From a virus, in IMG/VR virus record IMGVR_UViG_3300021961_000108, positions 1 to 59,071 of that record: 59,071 nucleotides of DNA. One strand, given 5' to 3'. The notes beneath the pieces are model-generated. The model worked only from the letters and a program-made list of their open reading frames with translations, was not told the origin of the DNA and did no database searches. The translations under genes were made by a program, and so were the position numbers. Positions 45,297-52,940 of the stretch are shown piece after piece. Positions within the stretch are counted from its first letter, which is position 1. The number at the start of each line of letters is the position of its first letter.

Positions 45297-45959
45297 ATGG
45301 CTACTATTTTACCAATCCAGCAACCAACATACACAGTTAGTGTCGCTTCATACAATCCTAGCGATACCGGAACATTGATGGGCGTTGATGTTACTATTAG
45401 AGACTTATTGGCTACCCAAATATCTATTATAGAAACTACCAGAGGACTACAAGGATATACCGGTCAACAAGGTAGTGGTTTTAGATATTTCAAAAATAGT
45501 TCAAATGTTAATAATTATATAGAAGCTAGTGGTACTTCTGATAGTATATTTATAGCATCATCTGGCAACACTCAATTATCTTTTAATAATACTACAAAAA
45601 CTCTCACAATTGGATCTACTCCATTTGATACAGGTAATGTCCCTCTACCGTTATCCATCGGTGGCACCAATAACAATATTTATGATTTAGATTATTTACT
45701 ATATTATGATGGCAATAAATTAACTAGTTCATCAATTAGCGAAACACTATTGTCTAATCTTGTAACATCTGGAACCACACTTAAAATTGGAGACGGAACT
45801 AATACGCAAATTAATTGCAATATTCTTGATAAATTGAATATAGTTGGATCTACAGGAATACAAATAAATTATGATGATATAACTAATACTGTAACTATTG
45901 GATCAAGCGGAACCAAAAAAACACTATCACCACTAGTAGCATCACTTATTTTCGGATAG
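45297..45959 (+). CDS. Small collagen-like fiber protein, 220 aa
   Basis: 220 residues. A short base, a degenerate collagen-like stretch (GLQGYTGQQGSG), then a GGTNNNIYDLDYLLYYDGNKL module like the two in the giant adhesin, ending in a T-rich beta segment. It begins 2 bases after the giant gene and looks like a miniature version of its N-terminal part, perhaps a second fiber or a remnant of duplication. Confidence 0.6.
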   Translation: MATILPIQQPTYTVSVASYNPSDTGTLMGVDVTIRDLLATQISIIETTRGLQGYTGQQGSGFRYFKNSSNVNNYIEASGTSDSIFIASSGNTQLSFNNTTKTLTIGSTPFDTGNVPLPLSIGGTNNNIYDLDYLLYYDGNKLTSSSISETLLSNLVTSGTTLKIGDGTNTQINCNILDKLNIVGSTGIQINYDDITNTVTIGSSGTKKTLSPLVASLIFG

Positions 45960-45969
45960 GAGAAATAAA

Positions 45970-46329
45970 ATGGCAGACCCTAATATTGTTGATACAACTA
46001 TTGTTAAAGGCAAAACAGCGGTTACCGATAATATACCGTCTACTGGTATTACATTATTAACAAATAGTACTAGTAATTCTGTATATAAAATTGGAACATT
46101 AGTTGTTAGTAATATTGATGGAAGTTCACCATATGATCTTAGCGTTAATTTTGTAAGAAATAGTACGTCGTATAAATTAGTTAGTACAGTAGCTATTCCA
46201 CAAGATTCTAGCTTAGTAGTTATATCACGAGATACTAGTATATATTTACAAGAAAATGATTCTTTAAACTTAGTTGCAAGTACAAGTAATAAATTACAGG
46301 CTGTTTGTAGCTATGAGGAAATTTTATGA
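45970..46329 (+). CDS. Small virion protein, 119 aa
   Basis: 119 residues. The pattern (LTNSTSN..YKIGTLVVSNIDGSSPYDLSV ... IYLQENDSLNLVAST ... CSYEEI) is that of a small beta-sandwich structural protein common in fiber and baseplate clusters. GGAG lies before the ATG, and the stop overlaps the next gene (ATGA). Probably a fiber- or baseplate-associated subunit; no motif gives an exact role. Confidence 0.5.
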   Translation: MADPNIVDTTIVKGKTAVTDNIPSTGITLLTNSTSNSVYKIGTLVVSNIDGSSPYDLSVNFVRNSTSYKLVSTVAIPQDSSLVVISRDTSIYLQENDSLNLVASTSNKLQAVCSYEEIL

Positions 46330-47336
46330 GATATAGTAATGGTGGGTATATAGGTTACGCACCAACTCCTAGCACATCTGGAGAATTAGATGGTATATGG
46401 AGATATACTGATGTTACTAAAAATATTAGGAACAATAATTGGTATGTTAGTACAATACCATCAAATGCTAGAATTTCTCCTTCAAGTGTTACCGAAACCA
46501 CAGGTACTTCTATTACATTAACTTGCTTATTCGATAATGATCTTTCAGGATTCGTAGAAACTTTTCAGTGGCAAACATCATTAAATAATAGTATTTGGAC
46601 AAATATATCTGGACAAAATAATAGTACTCTTGTATTTACGATGGCTTCTGGAGATAATAGTACTTATCGTAGATGTAAAATAGATAGAGGATTTAAAAGT
46701 GTTTTTGCCACATCAGCTGAAATATATGTAGCATTAGATACTATTACTATTAGTGATCAACCAGATAATTTAACACTATATGCTGGAGATACTGGTTCTT
46801 TTACAGTAATAGCTAGTGTTGATAGTGAAGCAACAATAAATTACCAATGGCAAGTTTCTACGAATGGTGGTTCGTCTTGGTCTAACGCTCCAGGATCATC
46901 AACATCAGCATCATATTCTGTTACTCCTCCATATAGTAATAATGGATATTTATATAGATGTTATTTAACAGCAACCGGTGCCGCCCCAGCAACATCAGAT
47001 TCTGCTACACTAACTGTTACTAATAATACTATTACAATAATGTCCCAACCCATGAGTCAAGATTGTACTTATGGTGATCCAACATTTACTGTTAGCGCAA
47101 TGATAGACTATGGGTCTTTGTCGTATGCTTGGTATAAATCAACCTCTAGTGGTGGTACTTTCTCATTGATTACTAGTAGTGATGCTGGGTTTACTGGATA
47201 TAGTACAAGTTCATTAACTGTTGATTGTGAAACTCAAACGTCAAATTGGTATTTAAAGTGTAGAGTATATTGGAGTATTTTAGAAGACTATACAAATGTT
47301 GTTTTATATACTGATAGTGGTGGAGGAGGGTACTAA
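46326..47336 (+). CDS. Protein with three Ig-like domains
   Basis: 336 residues: an N-terminal arm (about 1-55), then three Ig-like domains: about 55-138 (SVTETTGTSITLTCLF..YRRCKI), 139-228 (ISDQPDNLTLYAGDTGSFTVIAS...INYQWQVSTNGGSSWSNAPG...YLYRCYLTATG) and 230-325 (ISQPMSQDCTYGDPTFTVSA..YAWYKSTSSGG...WYLKCRVY). Each has the W in strand C and a Tyr/Cys near strand F. It ends in GGGGY. Phage Ig-like domains usually decorate virions and bind carbohydrate weakly. Confidence 0.75.
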   Translation: MRYSNGGYIGYAPTPSTSGELDGIWRYTDVTKNIRNNNWYVSTIPSNARISPSSVTETTGTSITLTCLFDNDLSGFVETFQWQTSLNNSIWTNISGQNNSTLVFTMASGDNSTYRRCKIDRGFKSVFATSAEIYVALDTITISDQPDNLTLYAGDTGSFTVIASVDSEATINYQWQVSTNGGSSWSNAPGSSTSASYSVTPPYSNNGYLYRCYLTATGAAPATSDSATLTVTNNTITIMSQPMSQDCTYGDPTFTVSAMIDYGSLSYAWYKSTSSGGTFSLITSSDAGFTGYSTSSLTVDCETQTSNWYLKCRVYWSILEDYTNVVLYTDSGGGGY

Positions 47337-47359
47337 TCCTTAAATGGAGATTTATTAAA

Positions 47360-47893
47360 ATGAATATTTTTACAAATGTTATTACAAAAGAACATAAAAC
47401 CTTATTTAAAGATGCTATTGATTCATTAATATCATCAGAAGGATTAGGAACACCTTGTAAATTATCCTATAACAGTAATATTACAACAACATCAGATTGT
47501 ACTAATTGTTTAATTGATCCAATATATAAAAAATCTATGGGCAAATATAATGGAAGTGGACCAAGAAGCTTTCCAGAAGGAGGAGTTTGTCCAGTTTGTA
47601 ACGGAGAAGGTTTTGTAACCATTAATAATAGTGAAACATTGTATATGGCAGTTTTAGTATCTGAAAAAACATGGATAGATATAGGATTAAGTAGCGTTCA
47701 GATTCCTCAAGGCTCTTTACAAACTATTAGTAAAGCTGATACTTTCTTAAAGATTATGAATAGTTACTCTATGACCATTTCTGATCAAAATGGACTAAAT
47801 AATAATTTAGTTTATCAAAGAAATAGTGATCCTACATATGTGGGCTTTGGAAATAATGATTATATCATTACTATGTGGAAAAGACTAATATGA
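47360..47893 (+). CDS. Neck/adaptor-like protein with two Cys pairs
   Basis: 177 residues. C-x-L-x-Y then C-x-x-C (CTNC, near 55-58) and later CPVCNGEGF (82-90) form a DnaJ-type knuckle that probably binds zinc. The proteins after it are tail-completion-like and tail tube, so this is likely a head-tail joining component; the first part is helical. The stop overlaps the next start (ATGA). Function inferred from position. Confidence 0.5.
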   Translation: MNIFTNVITKEHKTLFKDAIDSLISSEGLGTPCKLSYNSNITTTSDCTNCLIDPIYKKSMGKYNGSGPRSFPEGGVCPVCNGEGFVTINNSETLYMAVLVSEKTWIDIGLSSVQIPQGSLQTISKADTFLKIMNSYSMTISDQNGLNNNLVYQRNSDPTYVGFGNNDYIITMWKRLI

Positions 47894-48522
47894 AATATTC
47901 TTTAGATTTAGTAGAATCAGATTCTCAAATTATTGAACTAATACTAAAAAATTTATTACCAATGCTTAATAAAAAATTAGATACTGGTATTACTAAAATT
48001 ATTAGACTTATTAATTTGGGATTAGAAAATTCTATACGTAATCAAAGCGAATATGCTTCGTTGATCAGTCCAAATGGTAAGCTTAGAATAGAATTTGGTA
48101 TTCCTGATACAGGCATTGTTGATAATGTGATTACGTCTGTAATAGATAGTGTTTTTGTACAAAGAAAAAATTTAACAATATCTAATAATAGAATAGTAGG
48201 CGGAGTAATGATAGGCTTTTTACCCAATAATGTTATTCTTAGTGTGGCAGAACAGTTTAGTGTAATTACTGAAAAGGGACAACCATTACCTTGGTTAAAA
48301 TGGCTATTATTTGATGGAACAGCTGCTATTATAAAAGATTATGACATAAAAATAGGACCAAATACTAGATCACGAACAGGTGAGGCTATTATGGTACAAT
48401 CTACTAAATCATGGAGAGTGCCACCAGAATTTGTTGGTACTTATAGTGATAACTGGTTTACTAGAGCTATTGATGCTATTGATGATAGCATAGAAGAAAT
48501 TATTAAAAAATCTTTGGAGTAA
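47890..48522 (+). CDS. Neck / tail completion protein (putative)
   Basis: 210 residues; start at 47890 as ATGA overlap, rather than an upstream start at 47875. Helical N-terminus (LDLVESDSQIIELILKNLLPML), central beta region (GKLRIEFGIPDTGIVDNVITSVI), then GEAIMVQSTKSWRVPPEFVGTYSDNWFTRAI, which resembles a segment of phage neck/tail-completion proteins that contact the portal. It sits between the zinc protein and the tail-tube gene, as such proteins do. Confidence 0.55.
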   Translation: MKYSLDLVESDSQIIELILKNLLPMLNKKLDTGITKIIRLINLGLENSIRNQSEYASLISPNGKLRIEFGIPDTGIVDNVITSVIDSVFVQRKNLTISNNRIVGGVMIGFLPNNVILSVAEQFSVITEKGQPLPWLKWLLFDGTAAIIKDYDIKIGPNTRSRTGEAIMVQSTKSWRVPPEFVGTYSDNWFTRAIDAIDDSIEEIIKKSLE

Positions 48523-48528
48523 TAAAAT

Positions 48529-49455
48529 ATGTCAGACTGTGGATTTAGTAATACATTTGATAAGATAGAAGGCTTTAATGAGTACTCTATTCTCGCGCAA
48601 ACAGAAGAAAATTTAAAAGCCTACCTAGATTGGGGATTTTTAAATATAGGAGGTTTTATCAATTGTACTGGATTAGATTCTAATCTTTATGGAATGCAAG
48701 ATACAAAAGCAGTATATTATGAAACCCCGCAATATGTATCTGGAAGAGCATGGAAAACTTTACACAAACCATGGGTTCATGAGAGTGGAATTAGTTATGG
48801 CGGAAAAAGCCCCACTAAAGTTAGTGGAATTAAAATAAATACAACGTTTTATCCTGCACCAACAGGCAGCGGATCAGTATCATATAAGTTAGATTATATA
48901 AATGGACAAATTATTTTCGATAAACCTATTGCTACAGGATCCAAAGTATATGTAGATTATTCGTATAAAAAATGTCAAATATACAAGGGTAGTTCTTGTA
49001 ATTGGTGGGGCGAATTTAAAAATGCTATATATTCTAATTTACCAAATGAATATTCTATACATACTCCTGCAATTGTTATAGAACCGGTGAATACGGCTAA
49101 TATGATTCCTTATCAGATTGGAGATCGATCATTTTATATTAATCAGGACTTTTTGTTATACATATTTGCAGACTCTGCTGTTGAAAGAAATAATTTAGCC
49201 GATATTATTAGATTACAAAAAGAGAAAACATTTTTCACATATGATATTAATAAAGTAATCAAGAATAATGTGTATATGTTAACGTACAACGGAGAGATTA
49301 ATCCTAGTGGTCTTGGATACCAAAATTTAATAACAAACCCTAGTTATCGTTATAAAGACACTTTCTTGTACAATGTTAATTTGTTGGGCTTAGAAAGCTA
49401 TAGTAAAAAGTTATTTTGGTGTATACTTAGGTTAACCACCCAAACAATACATTAA
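48529..49455 (+). CDS. Tail-associated structural protein, 308 aa
   Basis: 308 residues starting MSDCGFSNTFDKIEGFNEYS. Aromatic-rich beta pattern (YETPQYVSGRAWKTLHKPWVHE; YKLDYINGQIIFDKPI; VYVDYSYKKCQIYKGSSC). It is placed between the neck-like gene and the tail tube, so a tail-terminator or tail-tube-related role is plausible. No known family is firmly recognised. Confidence 0.5.
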   Translation: MSDCGFSNTFDKIEGFNEYSILAQTEENLKAYLDWGFLNIGGFINCTGLDSNLYGMQDTKAVYYETPQYVSGRAWKTLHKPWVHESGISYGGKSPTKVSGIKINTTFYPAPTGSGSVSYKLDYINGQIIFDKPIATGSKVYVDYSYKKCQIYKGSSCNWWGEFKNAIYSNLPNEYSIHTPAIVIEPVNTANMIPYQIGDRSFYINQDFLLYIFADSAVERNNLADIIRLQKEKTFFTYDINKVIKNNVYMLTYNGEINPSGLGYQNLITNPSYRYKDTFLYNVNLLGLESYSKKLFWCILRLTTQTIH

Positions 49456-49468
49456 GAGGGAGATTCTT

Positions 49469-50572
49469 ATGGCTAATTCTAGAATTTACTATGCCGTACA
49501 ATCAGTTAGACTACGTGGTCCATCGGGTACAGAGGTCTCCTCTATTAATACCGGTTGGGACCGTGTACGTGGCTTACAAACAGTAGGTATCACAACCAAC
49601 TTTAATCTTGAGCCAGTTTATCAGATGGGTCAGTTAGAGTTGTATGATAACTACGAAGAAGTACCAGATGTTGAAGTTACTCTTAATAAAGTATTGGATG
49701 GTTTTCCTCTAATTTATGGTATGGCACAAGGTACTGGTTCTTTAAATCAATTAGCTAATAATAGATGCGGAATTCAGCTTGGTATTTTTGCTGATTCTGC
49801 TACTGCTGCTACTGGCACAACATCTCAACTATTAGAAATTGAACCAGCATATGTTTCAACAGCAACATATACTTTTCCAACAGATGGTAACTTTACAGAA
49901 GATGTTACTCTAGTTGCTAATGATAAAGTATGGGCGAGCGCGAGTGGACAAACAGATTTCGGTGCTTATGGAGCTGCCGACACATTCTGGACAACAGATC
50001 CAACAGGATTTGGTATTGCTCGTAGACAACAATTTGATTTAACACGTAGTTTACTACCAAATAGTGGATCAGCTGCTGCTAGTACACTTCGTTATACTAA
50101 TGGTGGTATTGCTCCGGGTTCTAGAATTAGTAGTATTACTATTACTGCGAATCTTAATCGCGAAGAAATTAGAGAATTAGGTCAAAGACGACCATTTATT
50201 CGCTATATCAACTTCCCAGTTGAAATTACATGCGAAGTTGAAGTTACCGCTGCTAGTGGTGACTTGGTTGGTGTTGATAATAGCAATACTGCTTGTGCTA
50301 ATCCTAAAGCACTAGAAAATAAAGCCATTAAAGTTGTACTATGCGATGGAACAACATTTGACCTCGGCAATAAGAATAAGTTAACAACAGTTGGATATCA
50401 AGGTGGCGATACTGGTGGTGGTAATGCTACTGTTACATATAGTTATCAGAACTACAATGACTTTACCTTTGTTCAAGGTACTGGTTATGCTGGTGGTCCA
50501 ATTTCGTCAGCAATTTGGGAAAGTATGGGAGCAGGTCAAGACTTCAACTTTAATGATGGTAGTAATCCATAA
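49469..50572 (+). CDS. Major tail (tube) protein
   Basis: 367 residues starting MANSRIYYAVQSVRLRGPSG. A strong GAGGGAG ribosome site and better codon use than neighbours mark an abundant protein. Beta-rich, with repeated strands (RVRGLQTVGITTNFNLEPVYQMGQLELYDNYEEVPDVEV; ISSITITANLNREEIRELGQ), as in the tube subunits that stack into the tail. It comes just before the assembly-chaperone-like genes and tape measure, the standard siphophage order. About 100 residues longer than lambda gpV-type tubes, so it may carry an extra surface domain. Confidence 0.7.
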   Translation: MANSRIYYAVQSVRLRGPSGTEVSSINTGWDRVRGLQTVGITTNFNLEPVYQMGQLELYDNYEEVPDVEVTLNKVLDGFPLIYGMAQGTGSLNQLANNRCGIQLGIFADSATAATGTTSQLLEIEPAYVSTATYTFPTDGNFTEDVTLVANDKVWASASGQTDFGAYGAADTFWTTDPTGFGIARRQQFDLTRSLLPNSGSAAASTLRYTNGGIAPGSRISSITITANLNREEIRELGQRRPFIRYINFPVEITCEVEVTAASGDLVGVDNSNTACANPKALENKAIKVVLCDGTTFDLGNKNKLTTVGYQGGDTGGGNATVTYSYQNYNDFTFVQGTGYAGGPISSAIWESMGAGQDFNFNDGSNP

Positions 50573-50606
50573 TTATAGTTTAGTAGTATAGGAAAATAAA
50601 TAGAGG

Positions 50607-50666
50607 ATGGATAGTAAAATATTAATTTTATCAATTAGCGGCGTTGGTGCTTCTAGCAATGGTTAG
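50607..50666 (+). CDS. Possible 19-codon leader peptide
   Basis: ATG at 50607 encodes MDSKILILSISGVGASSNG and stops at 50666, overlapping the start of the next gene by 8 bases in a different frame. A TAGGAAAA ribosome site is about 10 bases upstream, while the next gene has no ribosome site of its own, so it may serve translational coupling or a +1 frameshift. Speculative. Confidence 0.3.
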   Translation: MDSKILILSISGVGASSNG

Positions 50667-51693
50667 AAACATCAGCGCCGTTATTGATAGAATAATTAGT
50701 AAAAAAATTTACTTTGTTTATCATGATAATATCTACTACTATAAATATCCTACTTCGGATTTAAAATTACAATCTAGCTTAATATACGAAGAATTTTACG
50801 ACAAAATTAAATATGATAATTTAATACAAGAAGATATTGATTTTTATTTACAAGATTATGATATTGCTGATTTATCTTTGAAGAAATTTTTAGATGATAA
50901 ATATAAGCAATTAGATAATATTAAAGTAGATTTGTATAAAAATTTTTGGAAAACTAAAGAGAGTAAAAATTTAAGAAATAAACTAAAGACTGTTAGGAAA
51001 ACTATACAAGATACTGAAAATCAACTTCACTATCTAGACTCATTAACAACCGAATATTTATGTTCTCAAAGACAAAATGAATTTTTATTTATTAATGGTA
51101 TATTTGATAAAAATCACGAATTAGTATTTGACTATGATCATTTGGAAACTGTTGATGAGCACATATTTAATGGCATGATTGGTACTATTAATAGTAAACT
51201 ATTAAAAGCTACAGATTTTAGACTAGTAGCAAGATCACCAGAATGGCGTTCATTATGGAATATTAAAAATCATAACTTATTTAGTGATCCAATTATAGAA
51301 TGGAGCGAGGAACAAAAGAGCTTAGTTTCATTTTCTCAAATGTATGATAATATTTATCAACATATGGAATGTCCGGATGACAAAATTATAGAAGATGATG
51401 ATGCATTAGATGGTTGGTCTATTTACCAAAATAAGAAAATGGAACAAGAAAAGAAGAAAAGAGGTGTAGATAGTATTGTGGACAAACATAAAGATGCTCA
51501 AGAAATTTTTATGGTAGCATCTGATGCTAAGGAATTTGAACAAATTATGGAATTAAACGATACAGAAGCTCTTAATAGACAAAAAAGTAAATTTGATTTT
51601 GTAAATAAACATGGACAAGCTAGAGAAGATATGTTACCTGATGTTAGATCAGATATAAGACAACAATATGCCGAAATGAATAAAAGGAAATAA
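50659..51693 (+). CDS. Tail assembly chaperone-like protein
   Basis: 344 residues; ATG 50659 preferred over TTG 50644. The sequence is Lys/Asp/Glu-rich and largely helical, with RSPEWRSLWNIKN..LF followed by SEEQKSLVSFSQMYDNIYQHMECP and IEDDDALDGWSIYQNKK, a pattern of phage assembly chaperones made between tail tube and tape measure. They coat the tape measure until tube polymerisation. It overlaps a short leader-like frame at its start and precedes two further small tail genes. Confidence 0.6.
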   Translation: MVRNISAVIDRIISKKIYFVYHDNIYYYKYPTSDLKLQSSLIYEEFYDKIKYDNLIQEDIDFYLQDYDIADLSLKKFLDDKYKQLDNIKVDLYKNFWKTKESKNLRNKLKTVRKTIQDTENQLHYLDSLTTEYLCSQRQNEFLFINGIFDKNHELVFDYDHLETVDEHIFNGMIGTINSKLLKATDFRLVARSPEWRSLWNIKNHNLFSDPIIEWSEEQKSLVSFSQMYDNIYQHMECPDDKIIEDDDALDGWSIYQNKKMEQEKKKRGVDSIVDKHKDAQEIFMVASDAKEFEQIMELNDTEALNRQKSKFDFVNKHGQAREDMLPDVRSDIRQQYAEMNKRK

Positions 51694-51696
51694 AAT

Positions 51697-51999
51697 ATGA
51701 ATCATAATATTATAATGGACTTGTTGGAAAAGAGAATGACCACTATAATGATAGGAGCACTTGCTAGATTCGAAGAAAACTTTGATTATTTGTGGGACAA
51801 AGACAAAGCTAATGCTGATTACTTTTTCTCTTTATGGCAAAAGGCCAGACAAGAAATTTTGGATTACGGGAATAATCAAATAAGATTAGCGGAAAAGGAT
51901 TTGGAAAAGTTACAAATAAATAAACCTACTAAATATAAATATCAATATAGATTTGATATGAGGAGAAATGAAAATGAGCGCAAAGACAAAGACTTTTAA
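51697..51999 (+). CDS. Small tail assembly protein, 100 aa
   Basis: 100 residues, helical (MNHNIIMDLLEKRMTTIMIGALARFEENF), with Lys/Arg-rich ending RKDKDF. It begins 3 bases after the previous stop with AAGGAAA upstream and overlaps the next gene by 26 bases. Proteins with this opening are frequent in tail cassettes directly before the tape measure, but no detailed role is known. Confidence 0.55.
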   Translation: MNHNIIMDLLEKRMTTIMIGALARFEENFDYLWDKDKANADYFFSLWQKARQEILDYGNNQIRLAEKDLEKLQINKPTKYKYQYRFDMRRNENERKDKDF

Positions 52000-52852
52000 G
52001 ACAGAAGTTGATGGAAAAGAAGTTGAATTCTTAGTACGAACACCGTCATTAGCAGAACAACGAGAAGGACAAAAGGTATATAATCAGTCCTTTAGCGATG
52101 CGGTAAAAGCTAAAGCTATCGTTAGGGCGCGCATGGATGACTTGCTAGAAGAACAAGGCTTGTGGGATGCTACAAAACAAAAGAAGCTCACCGATCTGCA
52201 ACAGGTTATATTGGATAACGAAAGAATTCTTGCAAAGGGTGGTATTCCATTAAAAAAGGCTAAAGAATTAGCTTTAGAGATGAAAGAAACTCGTGTTAAG
52301 ATACGAGAGCTTATTGCCGATAAAACATCACTAGATAATCATAGTGCAGAAGGGCAGGCCGATAATGCCCGATTCAACTATCTAGTAAGTGTGTGTTTGG
52401 TGTATAATGAAACTAAACAACCATATTTTAAGAGTTTGGAAGATTATTTATCACGATCAAATGAGCCAGTTTCTATTTTAGCAGCACAGAATTTGGCTAA
52501 TATGCTATATGGTCTTGATAATGATTATGAGAAAAATTTACCAGAAAATAAGTTCTTGAAAAAATTTAAGTTTATTGATGATGGTTTAAGACTAATAGAT
52601 GAAAAAGGACGATTAGTTGATGCGGACGGAAGACTGGTGGATGAGAATGGTAGGTATATTAATGAAGCCGGTGAATTTATTGATAGATACGGTAATAGAG
52701 TAGACGACAAGGGAGATTATATAGTTGATCACCAACCATTCCTTGACGATGATGGAAACCCCATCTCGGAAGAAAAAAATGAAGCCCCACCAGTATCACT
52801 ATCAGAAAGCAAGCCACAAACTGTTGAAGAACAAGTCGAGACCACTGTTTGA
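51974..52852 (+). CDS. Tail protein with 8-residue G-repeats, 292 aa
   Basis: 292 residues. AGGAG 8 bases upstream supports ATG 51974 over 51968. N-terminal half: beta strands then long helices (KTKTFKTEVDGKEVEFLVRT; DLLEEQGLWDATKQKKLTDL). Residues about 195-258 carry repeats of an 8-residue unit, x-(I/L/V/F)-(D/N)-x-x-G-x-x (DEKGRLVDADGRLVDENGRY...), likely a chain of beta-hairpins. It ends in an acidic Pro/Glu tail. It lies directly before the terminator and the tape measure, so it belongs to the tail cassette. Confidence 0.55.
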   Translation: MSAKTKTFKTEVDGKEVEFLVRTPSLAEQREGQKVYNQSFSDAVKAKAIVRARMDDLLEEQGLWDATKQKKLTDLQQVILDNERILAKGGIPLKKAKELALEMKETRVKIRELIADKTSLDNHSAEGQADNARFNYLVSVCLVYNETKQPYFKSLEDYLSRSNEPVSILAAQNLANMLYGLDNDYEKNLPENKFLKKFKFIDDGLRLIDEKGRLVDADGRLVDENGRYINEAGEFIDRYGNRVDDKGDYIVDHQPFLDDDGNPISEEKNEAPPVSLSESKPQTVEEQVETTV

Positions 52853-52887
52853 TTTGATAGTATTATTTATTTGTAATTTTAACTTTG

Positions 52888-52929
52888 TAAGAGATCAGTT
52901 TGTTAATAGCAGCTGGTCTCTTATTTTTT
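52888..52929 (+). terminator. Intrinsic terminator before the tape measure gene
   Basis: The stem TAAGAGATCAG/CTGGTCTCTTA (one G-U pair, 14-base loop) is followed by TTTTTT. It lies 36 bases after the previous stop and directly upstream of the tape measure start, so tape measure expression would be set by read-through. Confidence 0.75.
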
Positions 52930-52940
52930 AGGAAAATACT

